DNA from: an uncultured Schlesneria sp.
GTDB lineage: Bacteria; Planctomycetota; Planctomycetia; Planctomycetales; Planctomycetaceae
Assembly: GCA_903904835.1 (NCBI GenBank)
Contig: CAIVEI010000167.1
Span: forward strand, 62,001 to 126,000
DNA length: 64,000 nt
Reading direction: 5' to 3'
Both the position numbers and the translations under genes were made by a program. The notes under the pieces were generated by a model that searched no databases, was not told the DNA's origin, and was given only the letters and a program-made list of their open reading frames with translations. Numbering within the stretch: position 1 is the stretch's first letter; each line of letters opens with the position of its first letter. Shown in pieces: positions 1 through 8,062 of this stretch.

Positions 1-89
1 AAATGGAGCAACATCGAGCGATTGGCCATTCATATCGCCGTTCGCCATAATCGAGGAATCTTTGTCCGTCTTTCACTTTGAGGTTCGAC

Positions 90-1052
90 ATGTTGGCCTA
101 TCTTCAATTGCTTCGAATTCCGACAGTCTTTACAGCGATGGCCGACATCGTGCTAGGGTTTGTGCTGACACATCGATTCATCTACGGGCCATTGAATCCT
201 TTTGGGAAAGAGCTTATTGAGCAAGAAATCGGCTGGAACGAACCTGGACAATTCTTTGGGCTGCTGGCCGCATCGTGTTGCCTTTATCTTTCGGGAATGG
301 TGTTCAACGATGTATTCGACGTAAAGCAAGATGCGGCAGAACGTCCGGGTCGCCCGATACCTTCGGGACGCATTTCGGCGAAAGCAGCGACGATCCTTGG
401 CGCGACGTTAATGGCCGGCGGTGTTGCGGCTGCCGCGGCGGTGAGCCAGGTATCCCTGCAAGTCTCGTTGCTGCTCGTCGCTGCAATTCTGGGATACGAC
501 AGTATCCTGAAACGAACGCCAATTGGTCCGGTCGCCATGGGAAGCTGTCGGTTTCTGAATGTCCTGCTTGGAGGGAGTGCACAATGTGAATGGCTGCCAA
601 GTTTATTCAGCCAGCCTCTGCTTGCTGCTGCAATCGGTCTCGGGCTTTATATCACGGGAGTGACTGTGTTTGCTCGCACTGAGGCGCGAGTCAGTAATCG
701 CTGGCAGTTGGGATTGGCGCAGTTGATCATGAATGTCGGTTTTGCGGTATTGGTGTGGTTGATGGTCACCTGGCCGAATCGTTCGCCGGTTGACGTCACA
801 TTGGCGATGCTGGGGGTCGTTGCGTTCACCGTGAATCGTCGAGCCATTGAGGCCCTGAAGCATCCCTCACCGAAAACCGTTCAGGGAAGTATCAAAGTCA
901 TGCTGTTGTCGATCGTGATTATTGATGCAACGTTGATCTACTGGTTCCTGAATACACCAGACAGTGTTGGATATGGCAGGGCACACGCCCTGGCAACTGC
1001 GGCGTTGGTCATCCCGGCATTGCTCTTAAGTCGTGCGATCCCGATGACGTGA
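90..1052 (+). CDS. UbiA-family prenyltransferase
   Basis: Integral-membrane transferase of the UbiA superfamily, which moves a polyprenyl group from its diphosphate to an acceptor. The first Asp-rich motif is N73-D-V-F-D-V-K-Q-D81, followed by ERPGRPIPSGRIS, and the second motif region reads YDSILKR near residue 136. About eight or nine hydrophobic segments follow. I place the start at the ATG at 90 (MLAYLQLLRIP), which fits the family; a TTG at 78 adds only four residues. The substrate cannot be read from sequence: quinone, heme and lipid prenyltransferases share these motifs, and this short variant lies next to purM rather than a quinone operon. The family call is firm; the reaction is not. 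Confidence 0.88.
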   Translation: MLAYLQLLRIPTVFTAMADIVLGFVLTHRFIYGPLNPFGKELIEQEIGWNEPGQFFGLLAASCCLYLSGMVFNDVFDVKQDAAERPGRPIPSGRISAKAATILGATLMAGGVAAAAAVSQVSLQVSLLLVAAILGYDSILKRTPIGPVAMGSCRFLNVLLGGSAQCEWLPSLFSQPLLAAAIGLGLYITGVTVFARTEARVSNRWQLGLAQLIMNVGFAVLVWLMVTWPNRSPVDVTLAMLGVVAFTVNRRAIEALKHPSPKTVQGSIKVMLLSIVIIDATLIYWFLNTPDSVGYGRAHALATAALVIPALLLSRAIPMT

Positions 1053-1232
1053 TTTTGCTCGCAACATTGTAAGGCCTGCGAAACAGGTCGAAACGAGAAA
1101 AGGTTTTCCTTGTTCCACAAGATCAGTCCACCGGAATTCGCGTCGAACTGACAACGGAGTCGTCGAACGCTATCATCCAGCCCGGCTGATTTTTGTCTTT
1201 TTGCCCCTTCGTTGCGAAAGTTTTTTACGAGC

Positions 1233-2297
1233 ATGGCGAACGTCACCTACAAGTCCGCGGGTGTTGATCTTGAGCTTTACGATGAAGCCATGCGGCGATT
1301 GCCCAGCATGATGCAGCGGACCTTCACGCCTCGGGTGATCCCGGTCGCGGATGCTTTCGCCGGTTTAATGCGGTTGAACCATTCCAGTCGGCCTGGCGCA
1401 GCGTCGTATCAGGATCCTGTTCTGGTTTCTGGGACTGACGGTGTTGGAACCAAACTGAAAGTGGCTCAGCTGGTTGGTAAGTTCGATACCGTCGGAATCG
1501 ATCTGGTCGCCATGTCGGTGAATGATGTCCTGTGCCTTGGAGCCGAACCGCTGCTGTTTCTCGATTACCTGGCACTCGGGAAGGACAATCCGGACTTGAT
1601 CGGTGCATTGGTCAAAGGGGTCAGCGATGGCTGTGTCGAATGTGGGGCAGCTCTTTTAGGTGGTGAAACGGCCATTATGCCGGACATCTATCATGATGGC
1701 GACTTTGACATGGCGGGGTTTTGTGTCGGGGTGGCCGAGCGAACTCGACTGATCGATGGGAAAGCGATTCGCCCCGGTGACGTTGTGATCGGGCTTCCTT
1801 CAAGTGGATTTCATTCCAACGGATATAGTCTGATCCGCAAAGTTGTTTTCGGGATGGCAGGGTTGTCGGTCGATCAAAAAATACCTGAACTAGGAAGAAC
1901 CGTTGGCGAGGTTCTGCTGGAACCGACACGACTTTACCCCCGCCTGATTTTGAACATCCTGAAGTCTTACCGGGTAAAAGTTGCCATTTCCGGGTTGGCT
2001 CACATTACAGGCGGCGGCTTGAAGGACAACATTGAACGATTGCTGCCGGAAGGCTGTCGACTGCAACTCGACCGGAAGGCGGTACCGGTTCCTCCTCTGT
2101 TTACATGGTTGCAGGGACTGGGGAGTATCGAACGGGACGAGATGTATCACGTTTTCAATATGGGAATCGGCTTCACATTGATCGTACGACCTTCGTTTGT
2201 TGACAGCATTCGTCGTCAATTGACGCGAGCCGGAACCGAGAATTGGATTGTTGGAACCGTGAAGTCGGGGCCACGCGGCGTGGATTACATTTCGTAG
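1233..2297 (+). CDS. purM: Phosphoribosylformylglycinamidine cyclo-ligase (AIR synthase)
   Basis: Cytosolic ATP-dependent enzyme closing the imidazole ring of FGAM to give AIR in de novo purine synthesis. The N-terminal half carries the PurM signature SGTDGVGTKLKVA, then DLVAMSVNDVLCLGAEPLLFLDYLA, and GLPSSGFHSNGYSLIRKV, and the C-terminal half has HITGGGLKDNIERLLPEG and MYHVFNMGIGF. Length (354 aa) is normal. The start is the ATG at 1233 (MANVTYKSAGVDLELYDEAM), which matches the usual SYKDAGVD-type N terminus; the open frame back to a TTG at 1212 is unlikely to be used. It stands alone, with no other pur genes in the window. A long hairpin follows the stop codon. Confidence 0.97.
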   Translation: MANVTYKSAGVDLELYDEAMRRLPSMMQRTFTPRVIPVADAFAGLMRLNHSSRPGAASYQDPVLVSGTDGVGTKLKVAQLVGKFDTVGIDLVAMSVNDVLCLGAEPLLFLDYLALGKDNPDLIGALVKGVSDGCVECGAALLGGETAIMPDIYHDGDFDMAGFCVGVAERTRLIDGKAIRPGDVVIGLPSSGFHSNGYSLIRKVVFGMAGLSVDQKIPELGRTVGEVLLEPTRLYPRLILNILKSYRVKVAISGLAHITGGGLKDNIERLLPEGCRLQLDRKAVPVPPLFTWLQGLGSIERDEMYHVFNMGIGFTLIVRPSFVDSIRRQLTRAGTENWIVGTVKSGPRGVDYIS

Positions 2298-2309
2298 TGC
2301 TTAGAAATA

Positions 2310-2432
2310 ACTTTGGGTGCCACTGCATGACCGTCCTCGGTCACGCAGTGCTCTTCGATCGCAACAAGAATCGTGAAGCCACTGCGTCTCCGAAGGCGGT
2401 CATGCAGTGGCAACTTAACCGCTGACCCAAGT
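2310..2432. repeat. Long imperfect inverted repeat between purM and the ABC-2 permease gene
   Basis: The 16-nt arms at 2318-2333 (TGCCACTGCATGACCG) and 2397-2412 are perfect reverse complements. Inside them a second pair, roughly 2342-2350 and 2379-2387 (CACGCAGTG against CACTGCGT), continues the stem around a loop of about 30 nt. Outside them ACTTTGGGT and ACCCAAGT extend it with one bulge. No T-run follows, so a simple intrinsic terminator is not evident. It may be a small dispersed palindromic element or an mRNA structure. Confidence 0.75.
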
Positions 2433-2446
2433 GAGAGCATTCGTTG

Positions 2447-3265
2447 ATGGCAGCCGCTCGTCAGTATCGCCGTGTATTTGCGACGTTCTTTCGCAATTCG
2501 CTGATGCGCGAGCTCACGTTTCGCAGCAATTTTGTGATCACGCTGATCACTCGCGGCTTCTGGTTTGCCATACAAGTCGTGATGTTTGATTTGATCTTTA
2601 GAAACGTAAGTCAAATCAATGACTGGAGCCGGGAACAGTATTTTGGCTTCATGGCCACCGGGATGCTGGTCAATGCGATCGTTGAGGCGTTTTTCATGCC
2701 CAACTGCGCTCGATTCAGCGAGTTAATCCGAACGGGAGATCTGGACTTTGTCTTGTTGAAACCAATCGACACTCAATTTCTTGTGTCGCTGGAAAAGATG
2801 GAATTGGCAATGGTTTCGCAAATGGCATTCTCGCTCGGATTGCTTTTCTATTCCCTGAGGGGCGCAAATCATCAAGTCACGATTGCGGCGATGGCCATGT
2901 ACCTGCTTTTGATCGTCGCCGCAGTGACGTTTTTCTACAGCCTCATGATCGGACTGGCGGCGACAAGCATCTTCTTCGGACGGAATCAGGGTCTGCTCGA
3001 CTTTTGGTTCTACGTCACGATCTTCGCGCGTTATCCGAGCGACATTTACAGCGGGTCCCCCTCCGCAGAAGTCTTTCGATTTCTGTTTTCTTACGTCTTA
3101 CCAATCCTCCTGGTGATCACGGTTCCCGCTCGCGTGGTATTGGGGAAAGTGCTTGCGCCAAGCTGGTTAGGACTTTACACACTTGCCGCAGCAGCCATCT
3201 CGTTCGTGGTTGCAAGAGCCGTGTTCCACTGGTCACTAAAGCATTACCGAAGTGCGAGCAGTTGA
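2447..3265 (+). CDS. ABC-2 type transporter permease (COG3694/DUF990-like)
   Basis: Membrane subunit of an ABC-2 exporter, with about six hydrophobic segments. Recognisable features are the start RQYRRVFATFFRNSLMRELTFRSNF, then GFMATGMLVNAIVEAFFMPNCARFSELIRTGDLDFVLLKPIDTQF, the layout of the permease family once called DUF990. No ATPase gene is adjacent, so its partner must be encoded elsewhere. The preferred start is the ATG at 2447; a TTG lies one codon upstream. The substrate is unknown. It ends 9 nt before the convergent gene that follows. Confidence 0.8.
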   Translation: MAAARQYRRVFATFFRNSLMRELTFRSNFVITLITRGFWFAIQVVMFDLIFRNVSQINDWSREQYFGFMATGMLVNAIVEAFFMPNCARFSELIRTGDLDFVLLKPIDTQFLVSLEKMELAMVSQMAFSLGLLFYSLRGANHQVTIAAMAMYLLLIVAAVTFFYSLMIGLAATSIFFGRNQGLLDFWFYVTIFARYPSDIYSGSPSAEVFRFLFSYVLPILLVITVPARVVLGKVLAPSWLGLYTLAAAAISFVVARAVFHWSLKHYRSASS

Positions 3266-3274
3266 GATAGAGTC

Positions 3275-3739
3275 TTATTTTTTCTTCTTTTTCGATTTAG
3301 GCTTAACTTCTTCCTCTTCCTCATCGATGTCAAAGTCTTCAAACGCATCGTCGCTGTCTTGAGCCACGATTTCTTCGCTTGAGTCAGCAAGGTCAAAGTC
3401 CGAGCCCGCTTCGACGGCATCATCGTCGTCGAGAGCCTCGATCGTCTCGCTTGGCTCATCAGAAACTTCAACGTCGTCATCGACAGATTCGATATCGTCA
3501 CCGGTTGATTTGTTCGCGTCAGCCTTTGGTGCAGCGGGTTTGCGACTGCCACCAAACATGACTCCGAAGGGAATTAACAACGCCGTCGCGGCAGCGAGCA
3601 GAGTCAATCCCATCACGACGTAAGCGATCGTCGAAAGGCTTTCGGAGTACGAAAGCATCGCCATGACCAACACATAGATAAGATACGCGGCGGGAATCGC
3701 AGCGACCAATGACGTCAACATGCGTTGTAATTTTGTCAC
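3275..3739 (-). CDS. Small membrane protein with acidic tail and poly-Lys end
   Basis: Unrecognised 154-aa protein. Two hydrophobic helices lie at about residues 8-30 and 36-60. A long cytoplasmic-looking tail follows, dominated by Asp, Glu and Ser (for example ALDDDDAVEAGSDFDLADSSEE), and it ends VKPKSKKKKK. The acidic tail is likely disordered. The longest frame starts with GTG at 3739; an ATG at 3721 is the alternative and loses only six residues. Proteins of this composition are common in planctomycetes, but I cannot assign a function. The reading frame is convincing because hydrophobic and acidic blocks are sharply segregated. Confidence 0.65.
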   Translation of the reverse strand: MTKLQRMLTSLVAAIPAAYLIYVLVMAMLSYSESLSTIAYVVMGLTLLAAATALLIPFGVMFGGSRKPAAPKADANKSTGDDIESVDDDVEVSDEPSETIEALDDDDAVEAGSDFDLADSSEEIVAQDSDDAFEDFDIDEEEEEVKPKSKKKKK

Positions 3740-4017
3740 GGCAGGGATTCCAAAAGATGGCGACGGACTTCTGAGGAAGATCTCATGGTATCGTAATGAC
3801 GTCTACCAATCGGTCACAAGATCGGCTTAAGGAAATCCGCAACCCCACTCGAATTCCCTTTCCGCGATTTCTCGCTGTCAAGGTTCGCCAGTTGTGACGA
3901 TTTTATCGATTAGGATGGCTTCAAGTGGATTCCCACCAGAGTTCCCGCGGGTGGTGGACATTTGAAAGTTGGTTAGATTCGGGTTCGATTTCGAAATAAT
4001 AACCCGCAACTGCGAGG

Positions 4018-5154
4018 TTAAGCGGCATTTTGTTCTACTTCAATTGAAATCGAATTATCATCGAGAGCGATCGAAGCCGGGGGAGGTTGCTGATCAAATC
4101 CGGTTTTGTGCGACTTCATCGAGACTGCGGGGCTTTCGATCAACCACCATGACAGCGCAGCGCAAACGACCGTGACCAAGGTGACCAGACCTAAATACCA
4201 TGACTCGTGCTTCCAGCCAAGTTGTACCAGTGCATTGATTGCCAGGCCGTGGTAGAGGTAAACGCCATACGAAATATCATTGCCTCGCAGCATGAACTCG
4301 CTGAGTGATCGCCATGAAAAAGCAAATGACAGTACTGTCATTGCGAGTAATAGCCGCGCCAACAACACCGACGTCGCCGACGATGACAGTGTTGCCGGCC
4401 CCCAGGGGTTGAGCAGTACCATGCATGCGGAAAATCCAGCAAACCAAAATGCGACACGATTTTCCAGAAATGGCCGAAGACGTTCGAAATTCCGCTGTAG
4501 CATGATTCCTAGTAGAAACATGTAGAGATGCGGTAGCGGCGTCAGCATCTGTAGCTTGGTCCAGTTACTGCCGGGGTCGGCGTGTACCGACAATTGGAAC
4601 CAGTACGCGAACGAAGCCAAGGCCAGCACCGCCAGTCCAACGTCGGCCCAGCGGCGACTGACTCGACTCACAAATCCCACGTAAAGAACTGGCAGTGATA
4701 CATAGAAACCCAGTTCGACGGGAATCGTCCAAAGGCTGCCATTTAAAACACCAAGCCCGAACCCTCGCATGAACGAGGGATTGTAGACCTGGACGAAAGT
4801 TGACTGAGCGACAATCCACAGCCCGAATGACGGACTGGTTGCGATGGCAGGGGTGACCACGCCGAACGCGGTTGCCATCAGAATTCCGACAGCCAATTGG
4901 ACCCACAATGCCGGATAAATCCTCAAAACCCGTTTCGTGGCATAGTCTCGCCAGTTGTCCGATCGTTCCCACGAACGCGAAATCAGAAATCCGCTGATTG
5001 TGAAAAAAATCGGAACTCCTGGAAACCAGTGAATGAAATTGGCGAGCGCCGGATTACCGATTCCATTTGTAATCCCCAAGTGCCAACAGGTATGGCAATA
5101 GACCACCTGTAATGCGGCAAGAAGTCGAATGAGATCGAAGTTGTTCGGACGCAT
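4018..5154 (-). CDS. Acyltransferase 3 family membrane protein (OafA-like)
   Basis: Multi-pass inner-membrane O-acyltransferase that typically acetylates surface polysaccharides. The N terminus (MRPNNFDLIRLLAALQVVYCH) carries the conserved His near residue 21, then IHWFPGVPIFFTISGFLISRSW and YATKRVLRIYPALWVQL, the family's R-x-x-R-I-x-P segment. About ten hydrophobic helices are visible and the length (378 aa) is usual. It is the last gene of the leftward polysaccharide operon, so a role decorating that polymer is the natural inference. The ATG at 5154 lies 2 nt after the stop of the repeat-containing small ORF upstream, with an AGAAAGAAG purine stretch as possible ribosome site. Confidence 0.9.
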   Translation of the reverse strand: MRPNNFDLIRLLAALQVVYCHTCWHLGITNGIGNPALANFIHWFPGVPIFFTISGFLISRSWERSDNWRDYATKRVLRIYPALWVQLAVGILMATAFGVVTPAIATSPSFGLWIVAQSTFVQVYNPSFMRGFGLGVLNGSLWTIPVELGFYVSLPVLYVGFVSRVSRRWADVGLAVLALASFAYWFQLSVHADPGSNWTKLQMLTPLPHLYMFLLGIMLQRNFERLRPFLENRVAFWFAGFSACMVLLNPWGPATLSSSATSVLLARLLLAMTVLSFAFSWRSLSEFMLRGNDISYGVYLYHGLAINALVQLGWKHESWYLGLVTLVTVVCAALSWWLIESPAVSMKSHKTGFDQQPPPASIALDDNSISIEVEQNAA

Positions 5155-5156
5155 TT

Positions 5157-5327
5157 TTACTTCTTTCTCTTGAGCAACTTGACGTCGGAAGTGGTACTAA
5201 AGTTCCTCGGGTTCATGGAGCGGTAGCTCCTGGCGAACCGCTTGTAGCGGCTCTCGAGGAACTTGACGTTGTAAGTGTTGGCAAAGTTCGTCGGGTTCAT
5301 GGAGAGGTAGCACCAGTCGAACCGCAT
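5157..5327 (-). CDS. Possible 56-aa ORF made of a 28-codon repeat
   Basis: On the minus strand a frame opens at the ATG at 5327 (MRFDWCYLSMNPTNF) and ends at TAA 2 nt before the acyltransferase start. It consists of two versions of a 28-residue unit with the shared pattern Y-x-S-M-N-P-x-N-F-x-x-T-x-x-V-K-x-L, ending KLLKRKK. The DNA period of 84 nt keeps the frame, and the second unit is also open upstream of the ATG back to the end of the aminotransferase gene. No ribosome site is obvious. It may be a coding repeat, a degraded gene, or non-coding repeat DNA that happens to be open. Confidence 0.3.
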   Translation of the reverse strand: MRFDWCYLSMNPTNFANTYNVKFLESRYKRFARSYRSMNPRNFSTTSDVKLLKRKK

Positions 5328-5350
5328 GTGGCAGTTCTTGAGGAACTTAT
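5172..5350. repeat. 84-bp direct tandem repeat (2.1 copies)
   Basis: Unit 1 spans 5172-5255, unit 2 spans 5256-5339, and the start of a third follows at 5340 (GAGGAACTT). By direct alignment the two full units agree at about 80 percent of positions. The best conserved core is GGGTTCATGGAG (5209-5220 and 5293-5304). The spacing is exactly 84 nt for every shared block, with no indels. It fills the gap between the aminotransferase and acyltransferase genes. Confidence 0.85.
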
Positions 5351-5367
5351 CCGTGTGATCCGACTGC

Positions 5368-6645
5368 TTATGCCGCCCGGCTTTTTTCAGTCATTGTTGT
5401 CGGCGTGAGTTCATTCTTACAGGCGACATTCATGACTTTCTGAATCGCCCGTGCCGTCTCTTCAATCTCTGTGACTTTCAGGGTTGGGTGGACCATGAAC
5501 ATCAGGCTCGTCTCGCCCAGTTCACGAGCGACCGGAAGTCGATCTTTTGGTCGCAGTCCTGGTTGATCGAAGGCCTTTTCAAGATAGATCTCACTGCACG
5601 AGCCTGGACCGCAGGGGATTCCTTCCGCCTGAAGATTCTGGATAATCCGATCCCGCGTCCATCCCGCGTTCAAATACTCTGGCCGCACAAAAGCGTAATA
5701 CTTGTAATAGCTATGCGACATATGCGCCGGTGCCTGCGGAATCCGTAACGCAGGAATTGCCTCCAATGAACTCGTGAGCATGGCTGCGTTTTTGCGTCTT
5801 GCTTCAATCCATTCAGGCAATCGCTTCAGCATCACTCGGCCCATCGCTGATTGCATTTCGGTCAATCGCCAATTCGTTCCGAAGCTTTCATGCAGCCAGC
5901 GGAACAGATGCGGCTGATGTGGTTTCTGAATTGCAGACAGGCTTTTGCCGTGATCTTTGAGACTCCAGCACTTATTCCATAGTTCGCGGTCATTGGTGGT
6001 CATTAACCCACCTTCGCCGCCCGTCGTCATGATTTTGTCCTGGCAGAACGAAAACGCACCGACATGTCCAATCGTACCAACGTGGCGACCTTTGTACGTC
6101 GCATGATGGGATTGAGCACAATCTTCGATGACCTTGATTCCATAAGTCCGTGCCAGATCCATGATCGGGTCCATATCGCATGGCCAGCCTGCCAGATGGA
6201 CAGCGACGATGGCGCGGGTCCGGTGAGTCAATGCAGCTCGAATCGTGTCAACATTCAGAGTCTGGCTGTCTCGATCGACATCAGCAACGACCGGTTTTGC
6301 GCCGCGCATGACAGCACAACTTGCAGAAGCGATGAACGTACGCGTCGGGACGATGACTTCGTCGCCCGGTCCGATTCCCAGGCCATACAATGCCAGTTCC
6401 AGTGCGACCGTTCCGTTCGTCAAGGCGATTGCGTGTTTTGAGCCGATGGCTTCAGCGTATTCTCGCTCGAAGAGTTTTCCTTCTTCTCCCGTCCAATAAT
6501 TGACCTTGTTGGAACGCAGAACGTTCGTTGAAGCCTCAATGATTTCATCGTCAAAATAAGGCCAGGGCGAGAGAGCTCCCTGTCGAACGGGTTTTCCACC
6601 TTCCAGGGCCAAAACGTGATCTTCAAAATTGACCGTATTCGACAT
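5368..6645 (-). CDS. DegT/DnrJ/EryC1/StrS family aminotransferase
   Basis: PLP-dependent sugar aminotransferase acting on nucleotide 4-keto or 3-keto sugars. The PLP lysine is K204 in FSFCQDKIMTTGGEGG, the cofactor Asp is D175 in VIEDCAQSH, and ALTNGTVALELAL matches the family's substrate/PLP phosphate loop. Length is 425 aa, slightly long because of a C-terminal tail. It follows the fused phosphoglycosyltransferase-acetyltransferase gene, so the pair would supply 4-amination (PglE-like) and N-acetylation (PglD-like) of a bacillosamine-type or 4-acetamido sugar. That pathway is inference; no 4,6-dehydratase is present in the window. Start ATG at 6645 (MSNTVNFEDH). Confidence 0.92.
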   Translation of the reverse strand: MSNTVNFEDHVLALEGGKPVRQGALSPWPYFDDEIIEASTNVLRSNKVNYWTGEEGKLFEREYAEAIGSKHAIALTNGTVALELALYGLGIGPGDEVIVPTRTFIASASCAVMRGAKPVVADVDRDSQTLNVDTIRAALTHRTRAIVAVHLAGWPCDMDPIMDLARTYGIKVIEDCAQSHHATYKGRHVGTIGHVGAFSFCQDKIMTTGGEGGLMTTNDRELWNKCWSLKDHGKSLSAIQKPHQPHLFRWLHESFGTNWRLTEMQSAMGRVMLKRLPEWIEARRKNAAMLTSSLEAIPALRIPQAPAHMSHSYYKYYAFVRPEYLNAGWTRDRIIQNLQAEGIPCGPGSCSEIYLEKAFDQPGLRPKDRLPVARELGETSLMFMVHPTLKVTEIEETARAIQKVMNVACKNELTPTTMTEKSRAA

Positions 6646-6807
6646 CGAGAATCCTTCCGGCGCGAGATTGGTTGGTTTAAAGGGTTTCTGATTGATGCGA
6701 TTTCAAGATGAGTAACGTAAATCCGTTCCCGTGTTTTCTTGTCTTCTTGAAGTCTCTGACACCACTCAGGTGTATGGTTTTAAATGTGTTGGAATCGTTT
6801 TTGTCGC

Positions 6808-8061
6808 CTAAGCCGACTTCTTCAGTTCGTCCGATTCTGCATGACGAACGATTCGGGGTGACGGTCCAACGACCGTACAGCCGCGAGGCACATCGTGGAT
6901 GACGACCGTCCCAGCCCCGACTGTGACATCCGCTTCGATCCGAATATTTGGAATCACACTGCTTCCTGTGCCCAGCAGACTGCGATCTTCGACGCAAACA
7001 GTTCCGGACAAATGCGCTCCCGGTCCAACACCAACATAATCCCCAATCTGACAGTCATGGTCGATGGATGCCGATGTGTTCACAATGACGTGGCAACCGA
7101 CCGAAACGTGTGGCTGGACCACAGCACCAGCAAATACGACGGTTCCAGCTCCCAATTTGGCTGACTCATGAACGAATGCACGAGGATGAATTGCCGTGAT
7201 CCATTCGATCGGAAGCGATTCAACGAGTTTTTGTCGAATTCGAGCATCACCGATCCCGACGATCCCTGAAAATTTCTGAGGTGTTGCCCTCACGTCTGCA
7301 ATCGGGCCACGAACAGGAATTCCCAGGATTTGAGACCCCCAAAGTTGTGCGTTGTCATCATAAACCGCATCGACAGCAATACCGGCTGCCTGCAACGTGC
7401 TGACGACGACTTTCCCATGACCGCCGGCCCCGATGACGACGACCTGCTTAGACCCTTCGAAGTCCGGCATGGAAACGTGACCTTCCGCCGTGATTCCCTT
7501 GCGACCGAAAACCGCAGCAAACGTCTTCCAAAGTATTTGCACATCCAGCCAGAAACTCTGATTGTCGACGTACCAGACATCAAGCTGGAACCGCTCGTCC
7601 CATCCGACCGCATTACGACCGTTCACTTGCGCCCAGCCCGTGATGCCAGGTGTGACATTGTGTCGTCGAGCTTGTTCCGAAGAGTACATCGGCAGATATC
7701 TAACCTTGAGCGGACGAGGTCCGACGAGGCTCATCTGACCGATCAAGACATTCCAAAGTTCTGGAAGTTCGTCCAAGCTGCTGGCACGCAGAAATTTGCC
7801 GAACGACGTGAGCCGTAAATCATCGTAAAGCAATGCACCGTTTGCGTCGCGTGCATCGGTCATCGATCTGAATTTGCAGATTTTAAACAGCTTTCCTCCA
7901 CGTCCAGGTCGTTCCTGACGGAACAGCACGGGCGAGCCAAGAAAAATACGCACAAGGACTGCCGTGACAGCCAGAAGAGGCGCAAACACAATCAGTGCGG
8001 GAACGGCGACTGAGAGATCAAACAGCCGTTTGCCGAACCTGCGATAAAAGCGTTTCGACAT
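6808..8061 (-). CDS. Fused PglC-like phosphoglycosyltransferase and PglD-like sugar N-acetyltransferase
   Basis: A 417-aa bifunctional protein. Residues 1-200 form a small monotopic phosphoglycosyltransferase: re-entrant hydrophobic helix at about 17-40, FRQERPGRGGKLFKICKFRSM, the catalytic D97-E98 pair in SLDELPELWNVL, and SLVGPRPL. It would transfer a sugar-1-phosphate from UDP-sugar to undecaprenyl phosphate. Residues 206-417 form a NeuD/PglD acetyltransferase: VVVIGAGGHGKVV nucleotide-binding start, then left-handed beta-helix hexapeptides with NTSASIDHDCQIGDYV. Both activities sit on consecutive steps of glycan initiation. The ATG at 8061 lies 1 nt after the upstream stop, which fixes the start; a longer frame runs into the previous gene. 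Confidence 0.9.
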   Translation of the reverse strand: MSKRFYRRFGKRLFDLSVAVPALIVFAPLLAVTAVLVRIFLGSPVLFRQERPGRGGKLFKICKFRSMTDARDANGALLYDDLRLTSFGKFLRASSLDELPELWNVLIGQMSLVGPRPLKVRYLPMYSSEQARRHNVTPGITGWAQVNGRNAVGWDERFQLDVWYVDNQSFWLDVQILWKTFAAVFGRKGITAEGHVSMPDFEGSKQVVVIGAGGHGKVVVSTLQAAGIAVDAVYDDNAQLWGSQILGIPVRGPIADVRATPQKFSGIVGIGDARIRQKLVESLPIEWITAIHPRAFVHESAKLGAGTVVFAGAVVQPHVSVGCHVIVNTSASIDHDCQIGDYVGVGPGAHLSGTVCVEDRSLLGTGSSVIPNIRIEADVTVGAGTVVIHDVPRGCTVVGPSPRIVRHAESDELKKSA

Positions 8062-8062
8062 A

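Noticed and set aside
3940-3965. GTGG/CCAC hairpin after the acyltransferase gene as terminator
   Set aside because: Short stem, no T-run in the direction of the gene, and other pairings are equally good.
5157-5350. CRISPR-like array
   Set aside because: Only two direct copies of 84 bp with no spacers; no cas genes in the window.
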